Assembly: GCA_010015805.1 (NCBI GenBank)
Contig: ML978121.1
Location: 3,999,049-4,063,048, forward strand
Direction of reading: 5' to 3'
Origin: Rhizodiscina lignyota
Taxonomy: Eukaryota; Ascomycota; Dothideomycetes; Aulographales; Rhizodiscinaceae
Length of the DNA: 64,000 bases
Position 1 is the stretch's first letter; every line of letters begins with the position of its first letter. This document shows, one piece after another, positions 33,475 through 45,546 of the stretch. Below the pieces are notes generated by a model. It did no database searches. It was not told the origin of the DNA and was given only the letters and a program-made list of their open reading frames with translations. A program made the translations under genes and the position numbers.

Positions 33475-35099
33475 TGCGAGATGGTACAAATGCCAAGCTC
33501 TACGTAGTACAAAACGATGAGGAGAACAGGGAACTGCAGCAGTAGAAACGAGAGACTATTGCGTGTATGGATAAGAGGGAAGGAGTGAGGCACTGCAAAG
33601 ACAACTGAAATATTGGAGATGACGAGCGCCCAGCGAGATACGAACGGTATCACGAGGGGAGGTAAGTAAGAAAATAAACATAAACGGACTCTGTATGGTA
33701 TATTTGAATGCAAGAAGTCTAGTGAACTTCTAAGACGAGGTAAGCACATCCGTGTGAGCATTTAGCGTGCGGCGTAGTGGCATCTTGATGATTATCTCCG
33801 AGTTATGGTAAAGTGCGCCGTAGTCTTTCTGTGGTGAGCGTTTGCAGAGTAATCGACATTACCTAGACATCTACAAACTCCTGTGTTTCCAACAAGGATT
33901 CGTTTGTATGATTCCAAACTCCCACTAGCCTTGAGCTTGAGTTTGGCCCTCCTGTGAAGTTGTCGATATTATAATTCTTCTCTCGTTTACGAACTCACAA
34001 TGCCACCACGAGGACGTACATCCAAAGCAGTGCCCACGTGCCTGTCCGGCTGGGAATCTCGCCTGTGTGGCAACTCGCTCATCATTGTTGTCTAGCGGAA
34101 AGAAGTTCTTTCCATTTTGTCAGTTGATGTTTCACCGATGGATGCGTTCGCCCAACCTTGGAGTCCCCTCAAACTTTCAAAATGGAAACATGGAGAGACG
34201 CACTTGGATCGCAAAATTTGAGAAGAACGAACACCCGCGCTCCAGGACGATTCTATTGATGCATTACCCCCTCTACCCGAACATACTGATGAAGATCTGA
34301 ATGCACAAAAGTTGTGGGGAGCGGCACCACTTGCTAGTGGTGAGCATAGCTTAGAGCAGAGAGACTCTCAATGAATTGCCTCCAGCTGTGTTCCGATTCT
34401 CCGGCCAGCACTCCCATAATCACCTTCGAAGTCTCTTAGCTCATCGTTGGGCTCAGAACCTGTGGTGGAGGTTGTACTGCTTTTATATTCCTGTCCCAAC
34501 GACCAAACATGGCAAGTGGCTTCCTAGTCCGACAGCCAGATTGACAGCGCCCCAACTCTTCTCCGTGTCCTCTTTCGACCAACTTGGGAGCACCGCAGCG
34601 ATGCCGGAATATGACAAAGATACTTAACGACTTTCCACATATCTTTCCTCGCCGTCCGGCGGAACATCTTCTCCAAGTCTTGGCTTTCCTTGTATTGGTG
34701 GATTTTCTTCTTTCCACATCAAGAACTCATTTCTCCACCGGATATCCATGCTCTCCGCACTCTCGGAGCCTTGGCATCTCTCCATATTCTCAGGCATCGT
34801 GGAGATTGTCTATTATCTACTCTCTTCATTCGATGACAGAATAGCCGAGTTTTCAGGATTATGGTGGGTAATTGTTAGTAGCAAGTGCCAAGAGAAGAAG
34901 CTCCTTGCAGCATGCTTTTCACGAGGAAGAATCACGCACAGAACTGTGCTTGGCAGATGACCCTGGAGTCCAATAAAGTCTTCTCGTCTCGGTGTCGCGT
35001 TGAGCCCTCGCGAGCGAAAGCCAAGGGAAAGTGCACAGCAATTCGATTTCGTTCATATAATCCTTCCAGCTCAACTGTTCCTGTCCTAGTCAATCAAAC
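33475..35099. other. 1.6 kb gene-poor stretch upstream of the polygalacturonase
   Basis: Contains a possibly decayed ORF at 34000..34374 (separate entry) and the polygalacturonase promoter. Other ORFs (for example 34436..34717 minus, 34584..34844 plus) show no recognisable domain. Confidence 0.5.
34000..34374 (+). pseudogene. Possible decayed ORF, about 125 codons with two stops
   Basis: One frame reads MPPRGRTSKA at its ATG and, after stops at 34093 (TAG) and 34219 (TGA), ends in protein-like sequence DDSIDALPPLPEHTDEDLN and a TGA at 34372. Keeping the same frame across two stops suggests a pseudogene, or a gene whose introns I cannot place. No family recognised; this may be chance. Confidence 0.2.
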
Positions 35100-36934
35100 A
35101 TGCAATTCTTTTCGTGCACAGTGTTTTTCTTATTTGCCGCTATCAGCAGTGCTTCTGCTGCTGTCGGTACCAAAGAGCTTGCGGAGCGCGGAACCTTGAA
35201 CTGGAAGCCATACTGGCATCACAAGCACCATCGCCAGCCAGTGACCATCCGGTGCTCTAAAAGCGACACTGACGACGTTGCGGACGACTTCCTCCAAGGG
35301 ATCAAGAAGGCAAATCACGGTGGAGAGCTCTGGCTTAAGAAGGGTGAGACATATGTTATCGGCAAGAAGCTAGATTTGAGTTTTCTTGACGACATTTCGG
35401 TCAGGCTGGATGGCGAAATCAAGGTAACTGGCTCCCTTATTCGTCAAGTACGATACACTGACTGCTCACTGTAATTCCAGTTTACCGATGATGTCGAATA
35501 CTGGCAAGCCAACAATTTCTTCTACTCCTTCCAGAACACAATCACCTTCTGGGTTTGGGGAGGGAAGGACATCAAGATTCACGGCTCTGGCACTTTGAAC
35601 GGAAATGGTCAGCGGTGGTACAATGAATTTGCGGGAAGTGAGATACTGGTACGTTTGAGGAGAGTGTTATCGCGCCATGTTTGTTAACGTTTTTACTTTC
35701 CTCGGCGAGGCGCGCGCGAAATGCGAAACTCTACGTGTTGACCCGGTTTGTCTTCTTCCATTACGCCTGTACGATATGCTGAGATACGCTTGTATCCCCT
35801 AATTACTGTCTTCCATCAAGGCCGCACTACATGCGGAGGCGCACCTCCTTGACCTATTCACTTTCTTTGATTGAGTTCGTAATGTCTGCGGAGGCAAGCT
35901 GCTTGAGTGTATTTTATGGCACGCGCCATTTGTGGAGGGATGCCATTTTATTCGTCTGGCCTCCTCTCATCAAACTTTTCGTTCTCGCCGTCTCGCCGTC
36001 TTCGGAGAGATCATACAACAGTACTTTGACTGTTCTCCGTATGTTTTGCTAATCGTGATATTTGAGCAGGATCCGGACAACACGTTCCTCCGACCAGTCC
36101 TGTTCTTGACCGATAATGCCACGAACGTCGAGGTCTCTGGAATCCACTTCCTCAACTCACCCTGCTGGAACAACTTCTTCGTACGGACGAAGAATATCAA
36201 GTTCGATGGCGTCCGCTTCGATGCTACGTCCAACAATGCCTCGGTAAGTTTCTTCATCTCATTTTGAGCTGCTGTCAACTCTTATTCGGAATCAGGCTCT
36301 ACCGAAGAACACGGACGGTTTTGACTCGTATAATGTCGATGGTCTGACCGTTCTCAACACTGAAGTCAATGTTGGCGATGACTGTTTCTCGCCGAAACCA
36401 AACACGACTAACATCCACGTCGAGAATCTCTGGTGTAATGGAACGCATGGCGTGTCAATGGGCAGCATTGGCCAATATCCCGGCGTACTGGATTACATCT
36501 CGAATGCGTACATCAAGAACGTGACGCTCCTAAACGGCCAGAATGGTGCACGACTGAAAGCTTGGGCGGGTCCCAACGTCGGCTATGGCTACATCTCCAA
36601 CATTACGTACGAAGACATCCACATCGAGAACACGGATAACCCAATTGTGCTCGATCAGTGCTACTTCGACTTGAACGCGACGACCTGTGCGGCAAACCCT
36701 AGCAAGGTCAACATCACGGACATCAACTTCATCAATGTTAATGGCACCAGCTCTGGCGCGGAGGGTAAGGTTGTTGTAGATTTGACTTGCAGTCCTGGTG
36801 CAACGTGCGAAGGCATCCATCTGGAGAATATTGATCTGACAAGTCCTGCTGGATCACCTCCTGAGATTGTCTGCTCCAACATCAATGGCGATATTGGAGT
36901 TCGTTGCACAAATGGGACAGACTCGCCACCGTGA
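35100..36934 (+). CDS. Exo-polygalacturonase, glycoside hydrolase family 28
   Basis: Secreted pectinase that removes galacturonate from chain ends. Exons 35100..35423, 35481..35648, 36070..36243 and 36296..36934; 434 aa. Signal peptide MQFFSCTVFFLFAAISSASA. The GH28 motifs are in order: NTDGFD, GDDC (GDDCFSPKPN), HGVSMGSIGQY, and ARLKAWAG in place of the more usual RIK. NTDGFD with the C-terminal disulfide cysteines fits the exo-acting subgroup. There are many N-glycosylation sequons (NGT, NVT, NIT, NAT). Intron 2 is 421 nt, far longer than others in the window. It is flanked by large AT-richer intergenic regions. Confidence 0.92.
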
Positions 36935-38651
36935 ATAATATGTGTGCTCTCAGCGACGTCAGGCAACGGATACGTTTCAGACCATCACAGAACTCAGTAT
37001 CAAGGCATACTGCAATCCAAAAAATGAGTATTCAACTTGAAGAGGACAATGAGAGAAGACTTTGACTGTTGACAACCCCAAATACGCGCATGTACTCCGT
37101 ACAGATTGAGCAGTATACGGCCAAATTCCCCGAAAAACATTTGCCATGCCGCCCTAAAGTTATTTAAAAATTGCAAAGAGTGTTCCTGATATGTAAAAGA
37201 TCTTCAGACCTGCCTTATCAATGTTCTTCCAGTAAGGATGAGTCGCTGCGTGGCTGTGCATCATTTTCGGTTCCTATGGAAAGCGCCGGGGCAAGGTCTC
37301 AACCTTCGAGCAACGACATTGCAATCTCATGCTCTCCCTCCAACATTCCACCTCACGCACAAGCTCCTCGGTTTCATCAAGCTGTGCTAAGCTCATTTCT
37401 CTGCTTGCAGCTGCTTCCACGAGCTTCCGGCGCAGGCTATCCGCTTCGAACCCTGGTGACCTTTCACACGCTGAGTTGACGACGATCTCCACTATGACGA
37501 TCTTCACTACGAGCCTTGACTCTTGAGAATAGCGTCCAAGGCGGTGCATGAATCTAATCGCCGCTAATTCTCCATCGAAATTCGACGAAACTGCATTCAT
37601 GCGCACTTTTGGACGCGGATCCACATGCGAATCTTGTTCATGTTCGAGCGCATCGTCATCACCGCAACCCTCCCATCAAATTGCCGTGGCGAACCGATGC
37701 GCAGATCGCTCAAATCAATAAAGTCTACGCGGATTCTAGCACGTTTCCAGCCCTGCCGCCGTTTGAGAATGGCGCCCACTGTTTCCTTGGACGGAGCCCC
37801 TGCGTTCGCCTGTCAGTGAAGAGATCGACATGACGAAAACGTGGAATAACCTTGTCGAAAAGCCACGACAACCCTAATGTTCACCACCTGGTTCCTGCCG
37901 GACGAGCCGCCTCTTTAGCTTTCAACGTCCTTGTTCATGACCAGTTGTGTTCTTCAATTTCCCGTCTCGGTCACTCTTGTCCATTCACTGGCTACTGTCT
38001 CGAGTATATCGGCTGAAATGACTCCCTGGACTGCCATCCCAGTAATATTATGCTGCCTTATAATGCTACTCTGCCACCTTAATCGGTTGCTCTTGCCTAT
38101 TTCACGGTCATACCCCAGCTTTCACCTTTCTATTCCAGTACCCCTTGGGACAGTGGAAACATTCGCCACAGGATTGACCTCACTTTCAGGAACCATCGTC
38201 GTTGCTGGTGGAGCAGCTCAGGGAGATTGCTCGTCATGCTCTCACTTTTGGCCTGGACCAAGAACAAGCTTGGCCGAAGAATTCTGGCCTCTTCCACCTA
38301 TCACCGGGCTCATCGAGAAAATGCTTTGTCCACCGTCGTTCAATTCCGTCGAATCTCATGGAGATCATCTCAAAAGACTCAAATGCGCTGTGTCAAAGCC
38401 ACCACGCGTCAGTTGAAAGCATGGTTTGACGTCAAGTCGATCGTCCGCACAGTCGTAAGCTTAGACAAGACGCAGAACTGACCGAGAAAGTCTCATCAGA
38501 GGTGAAGTATAAAGCAGAAGAGTTTGCCAGTCCATTTCTCTTGTCATCAGTAAAAACTACTATCACTCAGAACATTCAATCGTTCCACTCTTTCGCTCCT
38601 CCAACAATCGATATTTTGAAATACCTGTAATCACACACATCTACCATCACC
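36935..38651. other. 1.7 kb stretch between polygalacturonase and hydrophobin
   Basis: Contains an uncharacterised minus-strand candidate (separate entry) and the hydrophobin promoter. The plus-strand ORFs at 37171..37479 and 37931..38481 have no recognisable domain. Confidence 0.45.
37274..37669 (-). CDS. Candidate uncharacterised gene, last exon
   Basis: A 132-codon open frame following an AG acceptor at 37671..37670 reads protein-like: GCGDDDALEHEQDSHVDPRP, then ELAAIRFMHRLGRYSQESR, hydrophobic VVKIVIVEIVV, and an amphipathic helix SLAQLDETEELVREVECW. A compatible upstream exon may lie at about 37815..37735 (ANAGAPSKETVGAILKRRQG...), joined by an intron starting GTAGAC. I cannot find a convincing first exon or a family; it may be a real small coiled-coil protein or chance. 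Confidence 0.3.
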   Translation of the reverse strand, partial: GCGDDDALEHEQDSHVDPRPKVRMNAVSSNFDGELAAIRFMHRLGRYSQESRLVVKIVIVEIVVNSACERSPGFEADSLRRKLVEAAASREMSLAQLDETEELVREVECWRESMRLQCRCSKVETLPRRFP

Positions 38652-39059
38652 ATGCAGTTCTCCACCAAGCTCGCTGCCGTCCTGGCCGCCGCATCTTTCG
38701 TCCTGGCAGCGCCACATGAGAGACGCCAGGCTGCCACTGTCTGCAGCGGATCTAACACCCCTCAATGCTGCGCCGTCGATGTCCTCGGTCTTGCGGACCT
38801 TCAATGCGCTAATCGTACGCATATGCCCCACTTCAAGGTGTCAAACGTGAAGTTCTCCGTTAACTTGTCTATTCCTGTAGCTCCCACGACACCAACAAAC
38901 CAGACTCAATTTATCGCGGAGTGTGCTACTATCGGCCAGGAGGCTCGCTGCTGCTTGCTCCCAATTGTATGTTATTCTCAATCACACCCCGGCAATTGAC
39001 AGAAGCTGACAATACCACGACAGCTCGAGCAAGGCCTCATCTGCTCCGACCCACTATAA
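38652..39059 (+). CDS. Class II hydrophobin
   Basis: Small secreted amphipathic protein that coats aerial hyphae and spores. Exons 38652..38814, 38881..38966 and 39024..39059; 94 aa. Signal peptide MQFSTKLAAVLAAASFVLAA, then HERR, a possible processing site. The eight-cysteine hydrophobin pattern is complete: C in TVCSG, CC in QCCAVDVLGLADLQC, then AECATIGQEARCC and GLICSDPL. Intron 1 (38815..38880, GTACGC...CTGTAG) is 66 nt without a stop, so read-through would insert 22 residues between Cys4 and Cys5; splicing restores the usual CANPPTTPT. Class II hydrophobins are confined to Pezizomycotina, supporting the taxonomy. Confidence 0.94.
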
Positions 39060-39738
39060 AGGTCTTCACCTTTTTTCTACGTAGCTCTTGATACTTCTGT
39101 CTGAGCTGCTGAGTTCCCACTGTGATGTGAGGAGCTTGTGACGGAGAATGAGATACCTGTGCTGCTGTCGATTCTGGATTAATAACCGATTCGCCTGTAA
39201 ATTGTACATTAGTATCCAAACTGCATAGTGCAATTTATGCTGTAATCAATACTGTCACTGTCAATTTGTGAAATGCTTGTCGTCTCAATAAACATCATAT
39301 ACTTGAGCGCAGGGATATTGATCGCTTCTACCGTCTGACAGGTACAGATCGATCAAACGATATCTTGTCAAATTGCGACATCACGCCTATCGAATCTAGA
39401 ACCGTGCACTTGTCTTTACCAATTTGCGACCGCGGTCTATCGGATCCAGATGTGCATATCACCATCACACCCTTGCCATGATGTTTTCCGAATGCCCAAC
39501 ATCCCCTTCATCCAACATATAATTTGATCTGAAGCTCCTTATCTCGTCAGTGAATCTCGCTGAGAACAGCAGCTAGATGTTTCTCGGTGAAGAGAAATTC
39601 ATTGCGATGAATTGAATCGGACGTCTAGTGGAAGTTCTCTATCAAAATATTCGAAGTTCATATTTATCACCACTTGAACTTGCTTTAGCTATTCGAGATG
39701 GAGACTATGACAGCAGATGCTCCGTGTACATCCAAGCT
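39060..39738. other. Convergent 3' region, hydrophobin and aldo-keto reductase
   Basis: 679 bp of AT-rich 3' DNA. It contains two similar short segments, ATATTGATCGCTTCTACCG... and ...CACGCCTATCGAATCTAGA with GCGACCGCGGTCTATCGG nearby, but no gene. Confidence 0.45.
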
Positions 39739-40823
39739 TCAATGCCAATACTTCCAGCTCAAGCCTCTAACCTTCTCCCATGCCTGGTCAAAGGCACTTA
39801 GCACATCATCCGGCAGTGGGCTTTTCTCCAAATCCACCAAATTCTGCTCTAGCTGCTTACCACTGCTGGCACCGATAATGACCGCATCGCCATTTCCCTT
39901 CTTCAGCAAGCTGTGATGCGTCATCCACCTGAGCGCACACTCTGCTTCGGTCAAGCCGTGCTTCTTTGCCGCCTCGCGAATAAGGTCCAGTCCGTCGAAA
40001 TACGCGTCATTCCAGTATCTCGCACGGTACCCTTTGCCCTGCCAACGACTTGCGTCGAATCTGCTACCTGGCTCCACTTCGGTAACATCACGGTGATACC
40101 GGTCGGTCAGAAACCCACCAGCAAGGGGGTTGTACGCGTAGAATGCCATGCCATATTTCCTCAAGCACGGAAACAGCTCCTGCTCGACGGTTCGATGGAT
40201 GCCGTTGTAAATGCCCTGATACACCACCGGCTTGACCCATCCATTGTGCTCGCACAGCTCGCAGATCTGCGCCACCTCCCACGCCATATAATTGCTGATC
40301 CCGAAACGTCGGAATTTGCCCTCGCGGTACAGCTCGTCGGCCGCCTTCAACGTGGTCTCGACAGGCGTCGTGCGGTCAGGCGCGTGCAGGTACCACATGT
40401 CCACTTTGTCCGTGCCTAACGCTTTCAAGCTGCGCTCCAGGTTCTCGCGCATATCGGCCGCCGTGAAGTGGAATTTCTCGATGTTCGGGATGTTTGCGAT
40501 CCCGGTGGGGTACATCTTCGTTTCCATGGCCAGGCCGCGACCAACCCAGTTGCATTGTGCGAGGTATGATTCGCACGAACCGCCGCCATAGACGCGTGAC
40601 GTGTCGATTTCGGTGTGTCCGTGGGAGGTGAAGATGTCGAGGATGTTCTTGGCTTCGGAGAGGGAGTGCACGCGAGCTTGTTCGGCGCCTGGGTGGATGG
40701 TTAGCTGGCGGACTCTCAGAAATTAGAGGAAGAGGTTCTTAAAAGAGGAATTCATGTACCTTCTTTGCCAATGGTCATTGCACCGAAGACGATTGGGACG
40801 TTGGACTTTGGTTCTGGAGCCAT
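39739..40823 (-). CDS. Aldo-keto reductase, aflatoxin-aldehyde-reductase (AKR7)-like
   Basis: NADPH-dependent carbonyl reductase, 337 aa. Exon 1 40823..40760 (MAPEPKSNVPIVFGAMTIGK), intron 40759..40689 (71 nt), exon 2 40688..39739. The AKR tetrad is visible: Asp and Tyr in DTSRVYGGG, Lys in ETKMYP, His in WYLHAPDRTTP. The barrel continues with GISNYMAWEV, VVYQGIYNGIHRTVE, AYNPLAGGFLTDRY and the cofactor loop IIGASSGKQLEQNL. AKR7 members detoxify aldehydes; the same fold also serves in secondary metabolism. Cytosolic. It is divergent from the EI24-like gene. Confidence 0.92.
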
Positions 40824-41499
40824 ATTGATCGCGACTGTGCGTGGTTTGTTCGATTCTGCGTCTTTCAAGGAGGTTTATGTCGATGGAGCAGATTCTCATC
40901 TTCTCGATCTGTATTTATACCCATTGCGGCAGATATGGCTTCAAGTCTGAAGATAGCCTCAAGTCAAGTCGTTTACTGTTAACGGTATGCATTCCGTGAA
41001 GCAGAGTCGCCGGATTTAACGACGCTCTCCGGAGATTGGTGTATGTTGCTCCGTCCGGGAGACTGCGTTTCTAACCGCAATTGGACGTCTTGCACATCAG
41101 GTTTGTTAAGGAGCAGATACCTCGCTCACAGAGAACTTCGTAGCGCGGTCCAATTGGTCTTATCCATCACCCCCGGGAGAATATGAACTTCGGAGGAGAA
41201 GAGATTTAGATGGGTCTTTCCCGTTGACCATCCAAAAGAAGCAAACGAGCTCATCGCTGATATGCCATCAAAAGATGGATATCCCGGAGCCTTTCACGAA
41301 CTTCACGAATCGGAGAATTCTGTTGGTTGCGGATTCGCAGTCCGCTGCGTTCAGCATGACGTCGTGCAGCTCGCAGAAGCCCATCCTGGCACAAATGGAC
41401 CTTCAACTGATCAACGTCTTCCTAATTCGAGGCAGCAAAACATTCGACTGGATCGCTGCTTTGAAACTATCACGGACTTGAGGATTCTGAGTCGCCACT
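40824..41499. promoter_or_regulatory. Divergent promoter, aldo-keto reductase (-) and EI24-like gene (+)
   Basis: 676 bp. Short ORFs (40765..40950, 41224..41481) carry no recognisable domain. CTCCGGAGA-type palindromic segments occur near 41027-41034 (CTCCGGAG), and CCCGGGAG near 41172. Confidence 0.4.
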
Positions 41500-42509
41500 A
41501 TGTCCGACAAGGTCGAGGAGATTGTGCGGGAGGATGCACAGCGCATCAAGGTGATTGCGCAAGATGCAGTGCGCAGTGGAGCGTACCTGTATCCTATCAA
41601 GGTTTGAACGCCTCACGGCTCGTTTACCTGTTCTGCCACTGACGGTATTCATGACATAGGGTCTCTTCTACTATCTCTCACACCGTAGCTTGTGGAAGCC
41701 GTTCCTCTCGAAACTCACCCCTACCCTCACCACGGGAGTTGGCGTTACTGCCTTCATGTTCCTCGTCACATACATCCCACAAGCAGCTATTCTGGCGATT
41801 TTCAATGGACCGCTTGCAGCGTTGTCGACGATTCTTCTTGTTCTTAGTGAGAGCTCAACCATATCGAATCTGATCAGCAGGACATTCTTCCTTGAGGATG
41901 CGCTCGTTGACACTTTCGACGGAGTAAGCTTTCATACAAGCATATCAGAGGATATCAAAGGAGCAATGTGCTGATACAACTCTCGCCAGACTCTCCTCTC
42001 TCGCAATATGACTGGCATCGTGTCCGAAGGCCGACAACTCAACTCGAGCGGCGATCCCATCTCTAAACTCGGCAAAGCGTTCAAGAAGCCGTTCGAGCGA
42101 TTTACCCCAAAAGCCATCCTCCGCTACTTTATGTACATGCCGCTCAACTTCATTCCAGTCGTTGGCACGGTGTTGTTCATCCTCCTGCAGGGAAAGAAGT
42201 TTGGACCGAATGCGCATGCAAGATACTTTCAGTTGAAGGGTATGAAGGCACGCGAGAGGGAGCAATTTGTGGAGCAACGACGCGGAGCTTATACAGGGTA
42301 TGAGAGAAAGGTGTCATGACGTAGTTTTCGAATGTACTGACAATAATGGCAGATTTGGTGTTGCAGCAGTATTGTTCGAGCTCATTCCTGTTGCTGGCAT
42401 ATTCTTCGCCTTCACAAATACGGTGGGAGCAGCTTTGTGGGCGGCAGATCTGGAGCAAAGGAACACTACCGCTCCTGGTTTGAGAGAGCAAGCCAAAAAG
42501 GCAGAGTGA
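41500..42509 (+). CDS. EI24/RRT8-like multi-pass membrane protein
   Basis: 276 aa from exons 41500..41601, 41660..41923, 41990..42297 and 42353..42509; introns 55-66 nt, GT-AG. Hydrophobic spans: TGVGVTAFMFLVTYIPQAAI, GPLAALSTILLVLSE, YMPLNFIPVVGTVLFILLQG and VAAVLFELIPVAGIFFAFTN. The paired Pro-Val-Gly/Pro-Val-Ala turns in the last two spans are typical of the EI24/CysZ-like fold found in the yeast Rrt8/outer-spore-wall group. Yeast relatives sit on lipid droplets and affect the spore wall; the role here is unknown. Soluble charged N-terminus; C-terminal acidic/Lys tail. Confidence 0.75.
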
Positions 42510-43114
42510 ATTCGTTTTGGCGAAAGTTGACGATTGAACGGCACCGTTTGAAGGAAGCCGAGGGGGGCCAGGGCTGAGGAGGGCTTTACGAAGTTGGATG
42601 AGATCAAGATGCCCACCAACGGGACCAATGTTCAGCGGTTCTGATTAGCGTTGCGGATGTCCTCGGAGTGCGCTTCTTCGTGCTCCGCCGACTATGAATT
42701 TTCGAAGGCAATATTCTCATGCCACGATTCAAACGAGTGCCTGGAAATGGCCTATCACTATTTCCTGATTAAGATATTGGTGTCGTGGGTGGTTGGGGCA
42801 GCTGGAGGTGACATGAAACGCGCGACTTCCACGCGCAGCATCTCATTTCATTTCCCTCGAACGCGCCTGCCACGGGCACCAAATTACGCGCATCTGGACT
42901 CGACGGCAGGAGATTGCCCCTCTTGTTTATCGGCTCTCGCGTCATTGCATTTTCCTGCTTCTCTTCTTTTCTCCCTCTTCCTCTCACTCACTCCCTTCGA
43001 GTTGGCAACCACGCTCATTCAAAGACTCAGTCATCATCCTCAAGGCTCTCTGAAGCAAGTCACTCCCTTCTCACTGTTCGATTCCCCTGCGGGCCAAAAC
43101 TGGTGTCTTTGACG
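42510..43114. promoter_or_regulatory. Upstream region of the DUF4185-type gene
   Basis: 605 bp with a marked pyrimidine-rich tract at about 42955-42995 (CTTCTTTTCTCCCTCTTCC). No separate gene seen; the reading frame open upstream of 43115 has no ATG consistent with the signal anchor. Confidence 0.45.
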
Positions 43115-45546
43115 ATGGCTCCTCTTTGGAAGAGGCCTTTGCTTGCCTCTCTTCTTCTGCTCTCCACCGTGGTGTTCCTTTATCTCGCTATTCTCCAGAT
43201 TGACCCTGCTTTCATAAGCCAGGGTCAAGCGCTTCGTTCTAAACTACTCGATGACCCGGAACTCCAAAGCCTTGTTACCGCCCATCCGGATGATGTTGCG
43301 AAGAACTTGGATCGCGTGCTCCCTCATATTGTCCAAAACATGGACATGGAGTTCATCGTATATATCTTGCAAAAGATTGCTGATTCCGGCATGGAGTTGG
43401 ATCCCAACACGATAGACGCCAACGATCTCAAAGAACTCATGAAGATCATGCTACAAAAGCCGACCGGTAAGTTGCTTATTCAGGGTTCTCGCGCGGTACT
43501 GATGCGCCCGCCTCAACCAGGGGAAAGCAGCACGACCAAGGGCAAAAACCCGATAATGAAGGTCGTGGCTGATGTTTTCCGAATTGCACATGCTTCTAAG
43601 CAGGACCCGCGTACAATGGACGGAGGAGCTATTTGTCAGTTCATAGACGACTCCATAGACCGGAAGACTCTCGAAGCCGCATGTAAGTTTACCGCTCAGA
43701 CTTGCATGTTCCGTACTGATAGAGCTGGTACTTTGCAGTACGAGCCATGCAGACAAGCCACAGTCATGACGAGCTGAAGAAGAGATACACTGAGCGTGAG
43801 TTGCCTTTTCACTGCTGTTTGAGTCGAGACTGATAATGTTCCAGCCACCATTCCTTCCTCCGTTACCGCGAATGCGACTTTCGCTACTGTGTCCTCCACT
43901 TCCTCGACGACATCGACGAGCACAGCTGCGAGATACACTCCAGGCGGCGATTATGGTGCATTCCTCATGGGTTCCAGGCCCATATCGACCGTCAGCGTTG
44001 TCTCTGGATACTCGAGGGCGACACCTTCTGACCCACCACCATCAGGCTCTTCCAACACTAGTTCGAAGAACTACAGCCAAGTTTCATACACTGGCTCACT
44101 CTGCGCTGCTCCATCGATCACTTACAACACCAAGGCCGGTCTAACCCTTCCACAAGTCAACTTTGTCAATGAACTGGGCCCCAGCACAAACGATCCAACC
44201 GATCAGTACATTGAGACTGGACCGTATGATTTGATCACACTCGACAAGAGTCTCCTCGTGCCAGGAGTCAATAGCCATCTCACGACTGACTATCCATTGT
44301 CGCCCGACACTGGCATTCTCGAGGTCACACCTCAAAATCGTGTCAACCTGACGGATCTGCAGTACAAGCCACACATCTCCCGTGATGGCGGCAAAGGGGG
44401 CTATCTCAACTGTCAGCGGCTTTTTGTCTTCTGTGACACTGGCAGCTACGGTCCGGCAACGGACTCTCAGCCTGGCGACTTTCATGGTTTCGTCTCTAGC
44501 TCGGTCGCTATCGACAAAAATCAGCATGCAAAGTACGGCCAGCCGCTCACTCTTCAGGACGACATTGGAGAATGGGCAGACGATGTCGGCCGCATGAGAG
44601 GATTCGCTCCCTTGACCGGTGGAGAGCAAGTCTACAACCTCAACATGCAGGGCAACGGCTACCGTTATGCAGTTTGGCCAGAGTCTTCTCTAATCCCGTA
44701 CAACGCAAGCCATGCTGTCATGTACGCAAATGTCGTATATGACGTGGTCGACAAGTCTAAGGGCAACAACTGGGTCTTTACGTACACCGGAAATACTCTA
44801 CTTTTAGTCTCTATTCCCGGCGAAGGTGGTCCAAGAGCTGACAGGCTGGTGAACAAGATTTTCGATCAGAATGAGGTCGCTTGGGGCGGAATTGGAGGTA
44901 TCAGATCTTGGGGTTCATCTGGCCCAGGTGGCAATGATGGAAAGGTCTACTTGTTTGGCAATGTTGTCGGTGGACTGTTGTTGGCAAGAGTTGATGCCGA
45001 TGACATTACGAACCGCGGTTCGGTAAGTCAATCTGATGAGTTGCAACTTTCAAACTTGATGACGATCTCAAGTATGAATACTGGACGGGATCCAGCTGGA
45101 GTCCCGACATGCCTTCTACAAAGTCGACCGCATACTTCATCACCGGAGAGTTTCTGTCCGCTGATCTCTTCTACTCACCATACCATCTCTCCTTCATTTT
45201 CGTCTACTTGACTCCGTGGGCCGACAACACGTTCTACTATCGCTTCCTCAATGTCTCCGAGCCCATTGTGCCTTCATACGACACTCGCAACTACGTTGAC
45301 ATTCTCGAACAGCTTGTCGACAGCAAGAATGAATGGAGCAATGAGACTGTCCTCTACAAGGCTCAACCTGGACCAACGGGTCGGTACATCTATGGCGGCG
45401 GACCACAGTTGGGATACTTTGATGAGGATGATGTCACGAATGGTGGCACGAACATGTTGTTGACCTGGAGCGTTCCGACGGGTGGTGATCCTGCATTGCC
45501 GGCTGGAGAATACCAGTTGAACTCTGCTGTTGTGGACTGGAAGTGA
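43115..45546 (+). CDS. Signal-anchored DUF4185-type beta-propeller-like glycoprotein
   Basis: 740 aa from five exons: 43115..43466, 43521..43682, 43739..43795, 43845..45022 and 45073..45546. The N-terminus MAPLWKRPLLASLLLLSTVV is a signal anchor; a Ser/Thr-rich, probably O-glycosylated linker (ATVSSTSSTTSTSTAAR) leads to the large extracellular domain. That domain reads LFVFCDTGSYGP, DFHGFVSSSVAIDKNQ, RMRGFAPLTGGEQVYNL, RYAVWPESSLIPYN, GGIRSWGSSG and VYLFGNVVGGLLLARV, and ends WADNTFYYRFLNV and TNMLLTWSVPTGGDP, as in fungal DUF4185 proteins. Function unknown; a carbohydrate-related role is inference. Intron 1 (43467..43520) is 54 nt without a stop. Confidence 0.8.
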
